From NCBI RefSeq assembly GCF_031877795.1, contig NC_133932.1:79287937-79351936 (forward strand): a stretch of 64,000 bases of DNA, in the 5' to 3' direction. Position numbers and translations under genes: made by a program. Source of the DNA: Strix aluco. Taxonomy: Eukaryota > Chordata > Aves > Strigiformes > Strigidae. Positions 44,401 through 47,760 of this stretch are shown piece by piece. The notes under the pieces are model-generated. The model made no database searches and was not told the DNA's origin. It saw only the letters and a program-made list of their open reading frames with translations. The first letter of the stretch is position 1. Every line of letters begins with the position of its first letter.

Positions 44401-47119
44401 TATGCATAAACACTTAAATAAAAACAGGTTTTAGGTGATTAGATTTCCCCCCTCATCTGTTTTTTTACAGCTTTCACTACACCCCCATCCAAACAGGATA
44501 TGACTCTACATCTCCATCAAGTCCAGTCTCTAATGTAACGCCCCCCCCAACCTAATTTTAATGACCAGACCTATTAGAAATAACCCAAGCCTGTCTCCTT
44601 CAGTTCCCTGTCAACCCATTTATCATCCTCACTGGTTTTCACTGGACTTGAATAAAAACCTGCTATTCAATTTACCTGCAATTATGTGAATCCCTGCAGT
44701 ATTTAACATTGCCTTCCAACAAGTAAGTACACTTTTAAAAAAAACCTGACTGGACCATGTAGATGTTTAAGATCAAATATGAGTCCTGTATGATTTTAGT
44801 AAGCAGATAATTCTAAAGGCTATGCAATACTTTCATCCAAACAAATCTTACTTGAAGAAACAGACAACTTAAAAAAAGTCAATCTAGCTACACTGTAGAC
44901 AGATTTGTGTTTCTACGTACAAGTTCATTAACCCACCACAAAGAAGACTGAGCTGGGTTCTTCACAGGCGTGGTATGGTGGAAGAATGAGACACAACAGG
45001 CATAAATTGAAAAAAGGAGGTTCAGACCAGATAGAGGGCCAGACCTCTTTGCTCTAATGAGGACAGTCAAGCAGGAGCGGGTTGCTCAGATTGCTTGTGC
45101 AGTCTCCATTCTTGGAAGTTTTCAAGACTCGAGAGGACAAAGCCCTGAGTGACCTGGTCTGACCTGATAACTGACACTGCTTTGAGCAGGAGATTGCACT
45201 ACTGAGGACAGACCTCCTGAGGTCCCTTCCACTCTGAATGTTCTTAAATCGTAAAAATACCTTGGAAATATCCAGAAACCAATGCTAGATTCAATGCAGT
45301 TAAATAAGTAAAAGTTATACTACTCAGTTGTATTAGCATATGAAACTAACAGACTTGAAAAGCTTGGTAACCTATCATGACAGTATTTCTTATTCTGACT
45401 GACCATAGCGCTTATGTATCTATGAAGATTAAAAAAACTCCAACTCAGTTCCAAGAAAGTTTCTGACAGAATATGCCAGTTGTAAAACTCCAAGTCTGAC
45501 TTCTTTTCCAAGAATGTTTTATTTCACAAGCATTACGACACAGCTGTCCAATAAATTTACTTTGTTACAATTTTAATAAAGTTAAGAACATTTCTCACAG
45601 TTTTCTGATGTTACATGCAGGCAGTTGAGAAGAGAAAGAGATTCAGATCCCAGGGAATGGCCTAAATTCCAGTCCTATGTTCCAGAATGTGGGAATAATT
45701 CTTGCTGCTTCTCTAGAAAGTGTTTGCAGTAATCAATACTGAACTTTGCTAGCTTTCTAAAAAAATGTATGTCTCCCCTCCTTTTCATTCCCAAATTATA
45801 TTTTATGAATTTTCACTGCAGCATCAGGCACAATAATACTTTTTATTCTTTGCCAAACAATGCGCTGAACTCTGCTGACCGCCGAAGTGATGAGAGCGAT
45901 AAAAGACCCGATGCAGCCATGCAGTGGGAATTCATGCTAAACCTAGACGCTAGTATTTAATTCAATGGGAGAGATTCCCCACTAGGCTTGACAATGGAGT
46001 CTTAAGCATGACAGAGAGAAAGAATTAACGTGGCTTAGCCATCACAAAGAATTTTAGCTGAAATAACACATCTGAAAAGTTTTTGCTGATAACAGAGAAA
46101 CTCGGTATATTGAAAATGCTTCTTTTAGTGAAATGTTTCTTAGCTGACGAAACACTTGAATACACGGCCCGTTCCGAAGTTAAAAACCAAACTACAGTGT
46201 AGCATCAGAAGAGGACCTGGGCGGGCCGGGGGCGGGGGGGCGGCTGCGGCCCCGCTCCTGCCCCAGCACCGGCGGCACGGCCGGGGGTGGGGGGGGGCGC
46301 ACGGGGCCCCTGCGAGGGCCACTTCGGGAGCGCAGAATCGAGGCTACAAGTGCAGCCGCCCCCGGGGCCCGGCGGAGCGCTTCGATCACGCCCCTCCGAG
46401 CTCCGCACCCACGGAGGGCAGACACCCGCCCTCACCTCATTTGGGGCGCCCCCCCCCCCCCAGTTCCCGAGCCAGCGAGGACCGGCCCCACCACCGGCCG
46501 CCGGCTTGGCCTCCCCTGCCCCGCGGAGCCGTGGCTGCGTTCCGTCACACCGGCCAGCCCAGGCGAAGCCAGCCCAGGCCCCGTCTCGCCACGGGCAGCT
46601 AGGAGACCGAGACCCCCCGGGGAGGGGGGGGGGGGCGGAACGGACACTCCGCGGGGCCCGGCGGACACGAGGCGGCCGGCGGCCGCGCGCTGCCAGACAT
46701 GCAGGGCCGCCGGGGTTGGGGGCGCGAGCGAGACCCGGAGCGGCCCCTCCGCGCCCCGCCGGGGAGAACCGCCGCAGCCGCCCGGCTCCCCCCGCGGAGG
46801 GCCGGCGCCGACGTGAGCGTGTGCGGGAGAGGAGGGGGGGCGGGGGGAAGAGAAGGAAAGGCCCCGGCAGCAGCTGGTGCCGCTGCTCACACGTGGGGCT
46901 CGGCCGGCCCCGCCGCCTCCCTGCCCCCCCGCTTCCCTCCCTCCCTCCCTCCCTCCCTCCGGCAAGGTCCGGGAGGTCTGACAGGCCGGCTTGGCGCCCA
47001 GGGCCGGGGCGCGGCGGACCCGTTACCTCGGCCTGCTTGCGGACCGCATTGTCTGGGCTGAGCAGGTTGCCCAGCAGAAGGTAGAACTGCTGCTGCTCCT
47101 GCTCCGCTGCCGCCGCCAT
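2322..47119 (-). CDS. IPO5: Importin-5, complete gene, 26 coding exons
   Basis: Nuclear transport receptor of the importin-beta family. It carries cargo such as ribosomal proteins and histones through nuclear pores and releases it on binding RanGTP (family knowledge). Joined exons are 47119-47027, 42261-42181, 36308-36116, 35604-35502, 35249-35153, 34044-33940, 30578-30456, 30363-30243, 26672-26585, 23456-23350, 21022-20898, 20809-20720, 20626-20453, 20225-20007, 18770-18687, 17869-17737, 17642-17521, 17006-16910, 16400-16228, 15792-15681, 15080-15025, 11417-11295, 10631-10412, 6990-6762, 5256-5115, 2408-2322. They total 3297 bp (1098 aa plus stop), with every phase agreeing and no frameshift or internal stop. 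The protein is HEAT-repeat throughout, with acidic stretches near residues 315-334, 648-656 and 816-836. The start has a strong context (G at -3, G at +4). All introns are GT-AG except intron 12 (GC-AG) and intron 18 (AT-AC). The match to importin-5 is by recall of the human protein, not a search. Confidence 0.97.
2409..5114 (-). other. IPO5 intron 25
   Basis: A 2.7 kb GT-AG intron. It holds simple homopolymer tracts (A-run near 3953-3965, T-run near 4866-4876) and no recognisable gene or repeat family. Confidence 0.8.
5115..5256 (-). CDS. IPO5: IPO5 coding exon 25 (residues 1023-1070)
   Basis: Encodes [18 protein letters not shown]... to [10 protein letters not shown], ending in phase 0. 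Acceptor TAACAG, donor GTAAAT. Confidence 0.97.
5257..6761 (-). other. IPO5 intron 24 with a GC-richer patch
   Basis: A 1.5 kb GT-AG intron. The part at about 5480-5830 is noticeably richer in G+C than its surroundings and is open on both strands. I do not recognise it; it may be an old repeat. Confidence 0.75.
6762..6990 (-). CDS. IPO5: IPO5 coding exon 24 (residues 947-1023)
   Basis: The largest coding exon (229 bp), encoding (E)[17 protein letters not shown]... to YLCDLIE plus two bases of a Ser codon. Acceptor ATTAG, donor GTAAGA. Confidence 0.97.
6991..10411 (-). other. IPO5 intron 23
   Basis: A 3.4 kb AT-rich GT-AG intron. Only homopolymer tracts are visible (for example T/A runs near 9510-9530). 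Confidence 0.8.
10412..10631 (-). CDS. IPO5: IPO5 coding exon 23 (residues 874-947)
   Basis: Encodes [18 protein letters not shown]... to DSYRPFCT plus one base. Acceptor ATGCAG, donor GTACAT. Strongly conserved C-terminal HEAT repeats. Confidence 0.97.
10632..11294 (-). other. IPO5 intron 22
   Basis: A 663 bp GT-AG intron. Nothing notable is visible in it. Confidence 0.8.
11295..11417 (-). CDS. IPO5: IPO5 coding exon 22 (residues 833-873)
   Basis: Encodes [18 protein letters not shown]... to LLPLIVNLI, 41 codons in phase 0. Acceptor ATCAG, donor GTAAGT. The CR1 copy starts only about 160 bp upstream of its acceptor. Confidence 0.97.
11418..15024 (-). other. IPO5 intron 21 carrying a CR1 insertion
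   Basis: A 3.6 kb GT-AG intron. A CR1 LINE fragment fills about 11578-13010; the remainder is AT-rich with no recognised feature. Confidence 0.85.
11578..13010 (-). mobile_element. CR1 LINE, 5'-truncated, RT plus 3' end
   Basis: A minus-strand copy in the same orientation as IPO5. Reading along the minus strand, broken frames give CR1 reverse-transcriptase blocks: [10 protein letters not shown] (about 12980), [27 protein letters not shown] with [10 protein letters not shown] (12560-12440), then [20 protein letters not shown] (about 12030), [26 protein letters not shown] and LDGALSNLV. The 3' end has the typical CR1 sequence (TTCCAACCCAAACCATTCT on the element strand) and a degenerate octamer-like tail. 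Frames are disrupted by shifts and stops, so it is a dead 5'-truncated copy. The exact 5' boundary is uncertain. Confidence 0.92.
15025..15080 (-). CDS. IPO5: IPO5 coding exon 21, acidic (residues 814-832)
   Basis: The smallest internal exon (56 bp), encoding (V)[18 protein letters not shown]. It is highly acidic and probably a flexible loop between HEAT repeats (inference). Acceptor ATTTAG, donor GTAAGT. It is isolated by a 3.6 kb intron on its 3' side that contains a CR1 insertion. Confidence 0.96.
15081..15680 (-). other. IPO5 intron 20
   Basis: A 600 bp GT-AG intron; no further feature seen. Confidence 0.8.
15681..15792 (-). CDS. IPO5: IPO5 coding exon 20 (residues 777-814)
   Basis: Encodes [18 protein letters not shown]... 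to KNQELRQ plus one base. Acceptor CACTAG, donor GTAAGT. Confidence 0.97.
15793..16227 (-). other. IPO5 intron 19
   Basis: A 435 bp GT-AG intron; no further feature seen. Confidence 0.8.
16228..16400 (-). CDS. IPO5: IPO5 coding exon 19, AC acceptor (residues 719-776)
   Basis: Encodes (G)[18 protein letters not shown]... to IMHSFAK. The acceptor reads ...AATGAAAC|GTGTTC, ending in AC rather than AG. The donor GTAACT is conventional and the exon ends in phase 0. Confidence 0.96.
16401..16909 (-). other. IPO5 intron 18, AT-AC U12-type intron
   Basis: On the gene strand the intron begins ATATCCTAT and ends AATGAAAC. The donor matches the U12 consensus ATATCCTT at seven of eight positions. The sequence TTCCTTAAT at 16417-16409 fits the U12 branch-site consensus TTCCTTRAY exactly, with the branch adenosine about 9-10 nt from the 3' end, near the range seen for minor-spliceosome introns. 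There is no polypyrimidine tract directly before the acceptor, as expected. Length 509 bp. Confidence 0.93.
16409..16417 (-). promoter_or_regulatory. U12 branch-point sequence
   Basis: TTCCTTAAT on the gene strand, a complete match to the U12 snRNA-pairing consensus, just before the AC acceptor at 16402-16401. Confidence 0.88.
16910..17006 (-). CDS. IPO5: IPO5 coding exon 18, AT donor (residues 687-719)
   Basis: Encodes [18 protein letters not shown]... to LKFYFHD plus one base. The conventional acceptor ends TTTCAG. The downstream junction reads CATGATG|ATATCCTAT, with no GT available at the position required by the protein. Joining to GTGTTCGAGTG of exon 19 restores Asp-Gly-Val-Arg-Val in frame, which supports the AT donor of a U12-type intron. 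Confidence 0.95.
17007..17520 (-). other. IPO5 intron 17
   Basis: A 514 bp GT-AG intron; no further feature seen. Confidence 0.8.
17521..17642 (-). CDS. IPO5: IPO5 coding exon 17 (residues 646-686)
   Basis: Encodes [18 protein letters not shown]... to TACQML. It contains a conserved acidic MSDDDGWE segment. Acceptor TAACAG, donor GTGAGT, ending in phase 0. Confidence 0.97.
17737..17869 (-). CDS. IPO5: IPO5 coding exon 16 (residues 602-646)
   Basis: Encodes [18 protein letters not shown]... to PEVALLD plus one base. Acceptor TTATAG, donor GTAGGT. The downstream intron is only 94 bp. Confidence 0.97.
17870..18686 (-). other. IPO5 intron 15
   Basis: An 817 bp GT-AG intron with a run of 20 A on the plus strand at 18262-18281. 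No other feature seen. Confidence 0.8.
18687..18770 (-). CDS. IPO5: IPO5 coding exon 15 (residues 574-601)
   Basis: Encodes [18 protein letters not shown]... to DLEDDDPQ, 28 codons in phase 0. Acceptor ATCTAG, donor GTATGT. Confidence 0.97.
18771..20006 (-). other. IPO5 intron 14
   Basis: A 1.2 kb AT-rich GT-AG intron with no recognised gene or repeat. Confidence 0.8.
20007..20225 (-). CDS. IPO5: IPO5 coding exon 14 (residues 501-573)
   Basis: Encodes [18 protein letters not shown]... to GLAVGKEK, 73 codons in phase 0. Acceptor TCCAAG, donor GTAAGC. By recall it is nearly identical to the mammalian protein over this stretch, which marks it as one of the most conserved exons. Confidence 0.98.
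20453..20626 (-). CDS. IPO5: IPO5 coding exon 13 (residues 443-500)
   Basis: Encodes [17 protein letters not shown]... to [10 protein letters not shown], 58 codons in phase 0. Acceptor TTTTCAG, donor GTATAA. Confidence 0.97.
20627..20719 (-). other. IPO5 intron 12, 93 bp GC-AG intron
   Basis: Donor AAG|GCAAGT and acceptor TTTTCAG. A run of 17 A on the gene strand (20702-20686) starts 17 bases into the intron. The reading frame across exons 12 and 13 fixes both boundaries. Confidence 0.92.
20720..20809 (-). CDS. IPO5: IPO5 coding exon 12, GC donor (residues 413-442)
   Basis: Encodes [18 protein letters not shown]... to KKFHEK, exactly 30 codons. Acceptor TTTTCAG. The donor reads AAG|GCAAGT, a GC splice site whose remaining positions match consensus well. 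Using the nearby GT five bases downstream would break the frame, so the GC donor is well supported. Confidence 0.95.
20898..21022 (-). CDS. IPO5: IPO5 coding exon 11 (residues 371-412)
   Basis: Encodes [16 protein letters not shown]... to LLFLQDP, ending in phase 0 at a GTGAGT donor. Acceptor CTGTAG. It is followed by an 88 bp intron. Confidence 0.97.
21023..23349 (-). other. IPO5 intron 10
   Basis: A 2.3 kb GT-AG intron with a run of about 21 T on the plus strand near 21373-21393. No recognised gene or repeat family. Confidence 0.8.
23350..23456 (-). CDS. IPO5: IPO5 coding exon 10 (residues 335-371)
   Basis: Encodes [18 protein letters not shown]... to IMQMLQN plus one base. Acceptor TTTAG, donor GTAAGT. 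The split Pro codon C|CT joins exon 11. Confidence 0.97.
23457..26584 (-). other. IPO5 intron 9
   Basis: A 3.1 kb GT-AG intron. Nothing recognisable beyond simple AT-rich sequence. Confidence 0.8.
26585..26672 (-). CDS. IPO5: IPO5 coding exon 9, acidic loop (residues 306-335)
   Basis: Encodes [10 protein letters not shown] followed by a strongly acidic run rich in Glu and Asp (about residues 315-334, including EEDEDW and ELEDDDFD). The position and composition correspond to the acidic loop of importin-beta HEAT repeat 8, which contacts RanGTP in family members; that correspondence is inferred. Acceptor TTTTAG, donor GTAATT, and the final Ser codon is split AG|C. Confidence 0.96.
26673..30242 (-). 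other. IPO5 intron 8
   Basis: A 3.6 kb GT-AG intron. I see no gene or identifiable repeat in it; the 124-residue open frame near 26700-27070 is AT-rich and has no family resemblance. Confidence 0.8.
30243..30363 (-). CDS. IPO5: IPO5 coding exon 8 (residues 266-306)
   Basis: Encodes [18 protein letters not shown]... to NIVAQA plus one base of the next Ile codon. Acceptor ATTGTAG, donor GTAAGT. Confidence 0.97.
30456..30578 (-). CDS. IPO5: IPO5 coding exon 7 (residues 225-265)
   Basis: Encodes [18 protein letters not shown]... to TLQLSLK, 41 codons in phase 0. Acceptor TTATAG, donor GTAAAG. It is followed by a minimal 92 bp intron. Confidence 0.97.
30579..33939 (-). other. IPO5 intron 6
   Basis: A 3.4 kb GT-AG intron. 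Its 3' part (about 30640-31200) has a distinct composition and may be an old LTR; the rest is AT-rich without recognised features. Confidence 0.8.
30640..31200 (+). mobile_element. Possible LTR relic in intron 6 (uncertain)
   Basis: The block differs in composition from the surrounding intron. It has a promoter-like TATA variant (CATAAAAG near 31050) followed by a GC-richer segment containing GGTCAGACC, which suggests an LTR in plus orientation. I could not find clean TG...CA ends, a target-site duplication or retroviral coding remnants. Its identity rests on appearance only. Confidence 0.28.
33940..34044 (-). CDS. IPO5: IPO5 coding exon 6 (residues 190-224)
   Basis: Encodes [18 protein letters not shown]... 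to LLPGILQ, 35 codons in phase 0. Acceptor TTCTAG, donor GTAAGA. Confidence 0.97.
34045..35152 (-). other. IPO5 intron 5
   Basis: A 1.1 kb GT-AG intron; nothing recognised. Confidence 0.8.
35153..35249 (-). CDS. IPO5: IPO5 coding exon 5 (residues 157-189)
   Basis: Encodes [16 protein letters not shown]... to QDQEHPS. Acceptor CTTAG, donor GTAAGA, ending in phase 0. It lies 252 bp from exon 4. Confidence 0.97.
35502..35604 (-). CDS. IPO5: IPO5 coding exon 4 (residues 123-157)
   Basis: Encodes [16 protein letters not shown]... to HIFW, with the Trp codon split TG|G across the donor GTAAGC. The acceptor ends TCCAG. The split codons at both ends join correctly with exons 3 and 5. Confidence 0.97.
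35605..36115 (-). other. IPO5 intron 3
   Basis: A 511 bp GT-AG intron; nothing recognised. Confidence 0.8.
36116..36308 (-). CDS. IPO5: IPO5 coding exon 3 (residues 59-123)
   Basis: Reads [17 protein letters not shown]... to AELARNLI plus one base. Acceptor ...AATAG, donor GTACTG. In importin-beta proteins this N-terminal HEAT region forms part of the RanGTP-binding surface (family knowledge). The exon ends in phase 1. Confidence 0.97.
38870..38960 (-). repeat. MIR-like SINE fragment
   Basis: The plus strand reads TTTTACAGATGACAGAACC followed by AAGGCACA and ACTTGCTGAGCAGGG. This parallels the reverse complement of the MIR/CORE-SINE segment (ttttacagatgaggaaactg, aggcacag, acttgccc). The copy is degenerate, as expected for this age. 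Confidence 0.5.
39735..39845 (+). repeat. Ancient tRNA-derived SINE fragment
   Basis: Contains GGAGACCTGGGTTCAAGCCCC, in which GGTTCAAGCCC resembles a tRNA B-box. The flanking words resemble the tRNA-like head of amniote SINEs (MIR/AmnSINE type). The family assignment is tentative. Confidence 0.42.
40020..40085 (-). repeat. Ancient tRNA-derived SINE fragment, inverted
   Basis: The plus strand reads GGACCTGAATCCCTG, then AAAACTACTAGGTTG. This is the pattern of an inverted tRNA-like SINE head (B-box region followed by the A-box-side words ccactaggct). Confidence 0.38.
40228..40310 (-). repeat. Ancient tRNA-derived SINE fragment, inverted
   Basis: The plus strand reads GGGATCTAAACCCAGCTTTC, then CCATAGCCTGGGAAAG and GTTCTAAGGCT. 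It is very like the inverted tRNA-derived SINE head pattern and similar in layout to the copy about 200 bp earlier. Confidence 0.42.
42181..42261 (-). CDS. IPO5: IPO5 coding exon 2 (residues 32-58)
   Basis: Encodes [14 protein letters not shown]... to AAAEE (27 codons), flanked by a TGCAG acceptor and a GTATGT donor. Phase 0 at both ends. It is the first HEAT-repeat exon, separated from exon 1 by a 4.8 kb intron and from exon 3 by a 5.9 kb intron. Confidence 0.96.
43651..44099 (+). mobile_element. CR1 LINE 3' end fragment
   Basis: A plus-strand copy, antisense to IPO5. It encodes [20 protein letters not shown], then [36 protein letters not shown] and [11 protein letters not shown] in one open frame from 43671 to 44018. 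It ends with the CR1 tail: CATTCTATGATTCTATGA near 44081-44098. The low divergence and open frame suggest a relatively young insertion. It is heavily 5'-truncated (about 450 bp). Confidence 0.95.
44936..45245 (+). mobile_element. Older CR1 LINE 3' end fragment
   Basis: A degenerate copy antisense to IPO5. Diagnostic words include CAAAGCCCTGAGTGACCTGG, CTTTGAGCAGGAG and CTCCTGAGGTCCCTTCCA, which match the 3' end of an older CR1 subfamily. No open frame survives and the octamer tail is lost. Confidence 0.8.
46934..46960. repeat. (CCCT)n microsatellite
   Basis: About six to seven tandem CCCT/CTCC units in the first 100 bp of intron 1, inside the CpG island. Confidence 0.9.
47027..47119 (-). CDS. 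IPO5: IPO5 coding exon 1 (residues 1-31)
   Basis: Begins [20 protein letters not shown] and ends RKQAE. The next bases read GTAACG, a usable donor, and the exon ends in phase 0. The initiating ATG at 47119-47117 sits in the CpG island, with G at -3 and G at +4. The frame is open for about 67 codons upstream but holds no earlier in-frame ATG in that stretch, so this start is preferred. The short Ala/Glu/Gln tract at the N-terminus explains the one-residue length difference from human. Confidence 0.96.
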
Positions 47120-47353
47120 TGCTGAGAAAGGGAAAGAGAGCGAGGCCGGCCGGGCGGGGACAGGCAGGCGGGGGAGGGGGAACGCCGGCCTCGCCGCCAG
47201 CGGAGGGAGAGGGGGCGGAGCCCGCGCCGGAGCCGCCGCCGCCGCGCTCTGCTCCCGGCTCCCCCCTGGGGCTGGCCGCGCCGGCCGCGCTCTCCAACGC
47301 TCCCATTGGCTGTGACGCACGGGGCCTCGGCCCCGATTGGCCGGCCTTCTCTA

Positions 47354-47360
47354 TGACGTC
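47354..47360. promoter_or_regulatory. CRE-like site TGACGTC
   Basis: Seven of eight positions of the palindromic CREB/ATF site TGACGTCA, lying between CCAAT boxes. Confidence 0.5.
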
Positions 47361-47367
47361 CCGGGGC

Positions 47368-47383
47368 GGGGGGGGGGGGGGGG
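47368..47383 (+). repeat. Poly-G tract (16 G) in promoter
   Basis: An uninterrupted 16-base G run on the plus (template) strand, next to the CRE-like site. Other G-rich runs lie near 46226-46242, 46284-46298 and 46621-46636. Confidence 0.9.
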
Positions 47384-47680
47384 AAGCGGAGAGCGACTGA
47401 ACAACCGTCCCTGTATGGGGGGTTTGTCTCCTCTTGTCCCATTGGCGCGCCTCCGGGCCGGAGGTGGGAGGCAGAGGCGGGGAAAAGCCCCGGAGAGCGC
47501 TCTCATTGGCGGGGTCTCTGGCAATCTCGGCGGGATTGGTCGGAGGCGCGGTCGGGCGGTGCGGGATGGGCGGGGCTGTGCCGGGGTTGGGGGGGCAGAG
47601 CGGTGGGGGAGGGGAGGGAAAGCGCGGGAGATTGCAAGGCGCCTCCTCCAGGGGTGCCGCCGTCTCCCTCTCCTGCTCGG

Positions 47681-47688
47681 TGACGTCG
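47681..47688. promoter_or_regulatory. CRE-like site TGACGTCG
   Basis: Seven of eight positions of TGACGTCA, at the distal edge of the island. Confidence 0.45.
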
Positions 47689-47760
47689 TGCTGCTGCTCC
47701 GCCCCCGCTTCGCTCCGTCCCCCCGAGGGCGGTGGCGGGGGGGGTGGTCTGTGAGGCCCA

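Larger units (their letters stand above)
42262..47026 (-). other. IPO5 intron 1
   Basis: A 4.8 kb GT-AG intron (donor GTAACG). It carries two plus-strand CR1 3' ends near 43650-44099 and 44936-45245. Its 5' 800 bp is part of the CpG island. Confidence 0.85.
47305..47539 (-). promoter_or_regulatory. Array of five CCAAT boxes
   Basis: Five ATTGG motifs on the plus strand, so CCAAT on the gene strand, at 47305-47309, 47336-47340, 47441-47445, 47505-47509 and 47535-47539. All have the same orientation and lie 186-420 bp upstream of the start codon. Spacings include two of about 30 bp. This fits NF-Y binding as known for CpG-island promoters. Confidence 0.75.
46205..47760. promoter_or_regulatory. 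CpG island promoter of IPO5
   Basis: A sharp switch from AT-rich to G+C-rich, CpG-dense DNA covers the start of intron 1, exon 1 and about 640 bp upstream. There is no TATA box near the start codon. It is typical of a housekeeping promoter. Long open frames on both strands here (up to about 370 codons) come from low stop-codon frequency in GC-rich DNA and are not genes. Confidence 0.93.

Noticed and set aside
46287..47084. 265-codon plus-strand frame opposite exon 1
   Set aside because: Low-complexity Pro/Arg/Gly translation, antisense to a well-supported exon.
46205..47320. 371-codon minus-strand open frame as an independent protein
   Set aside because: It runs through IPO5 exon 1, its donor site and GC-rich intron sequence. 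Only the 31 codons of exon 1 are supported.
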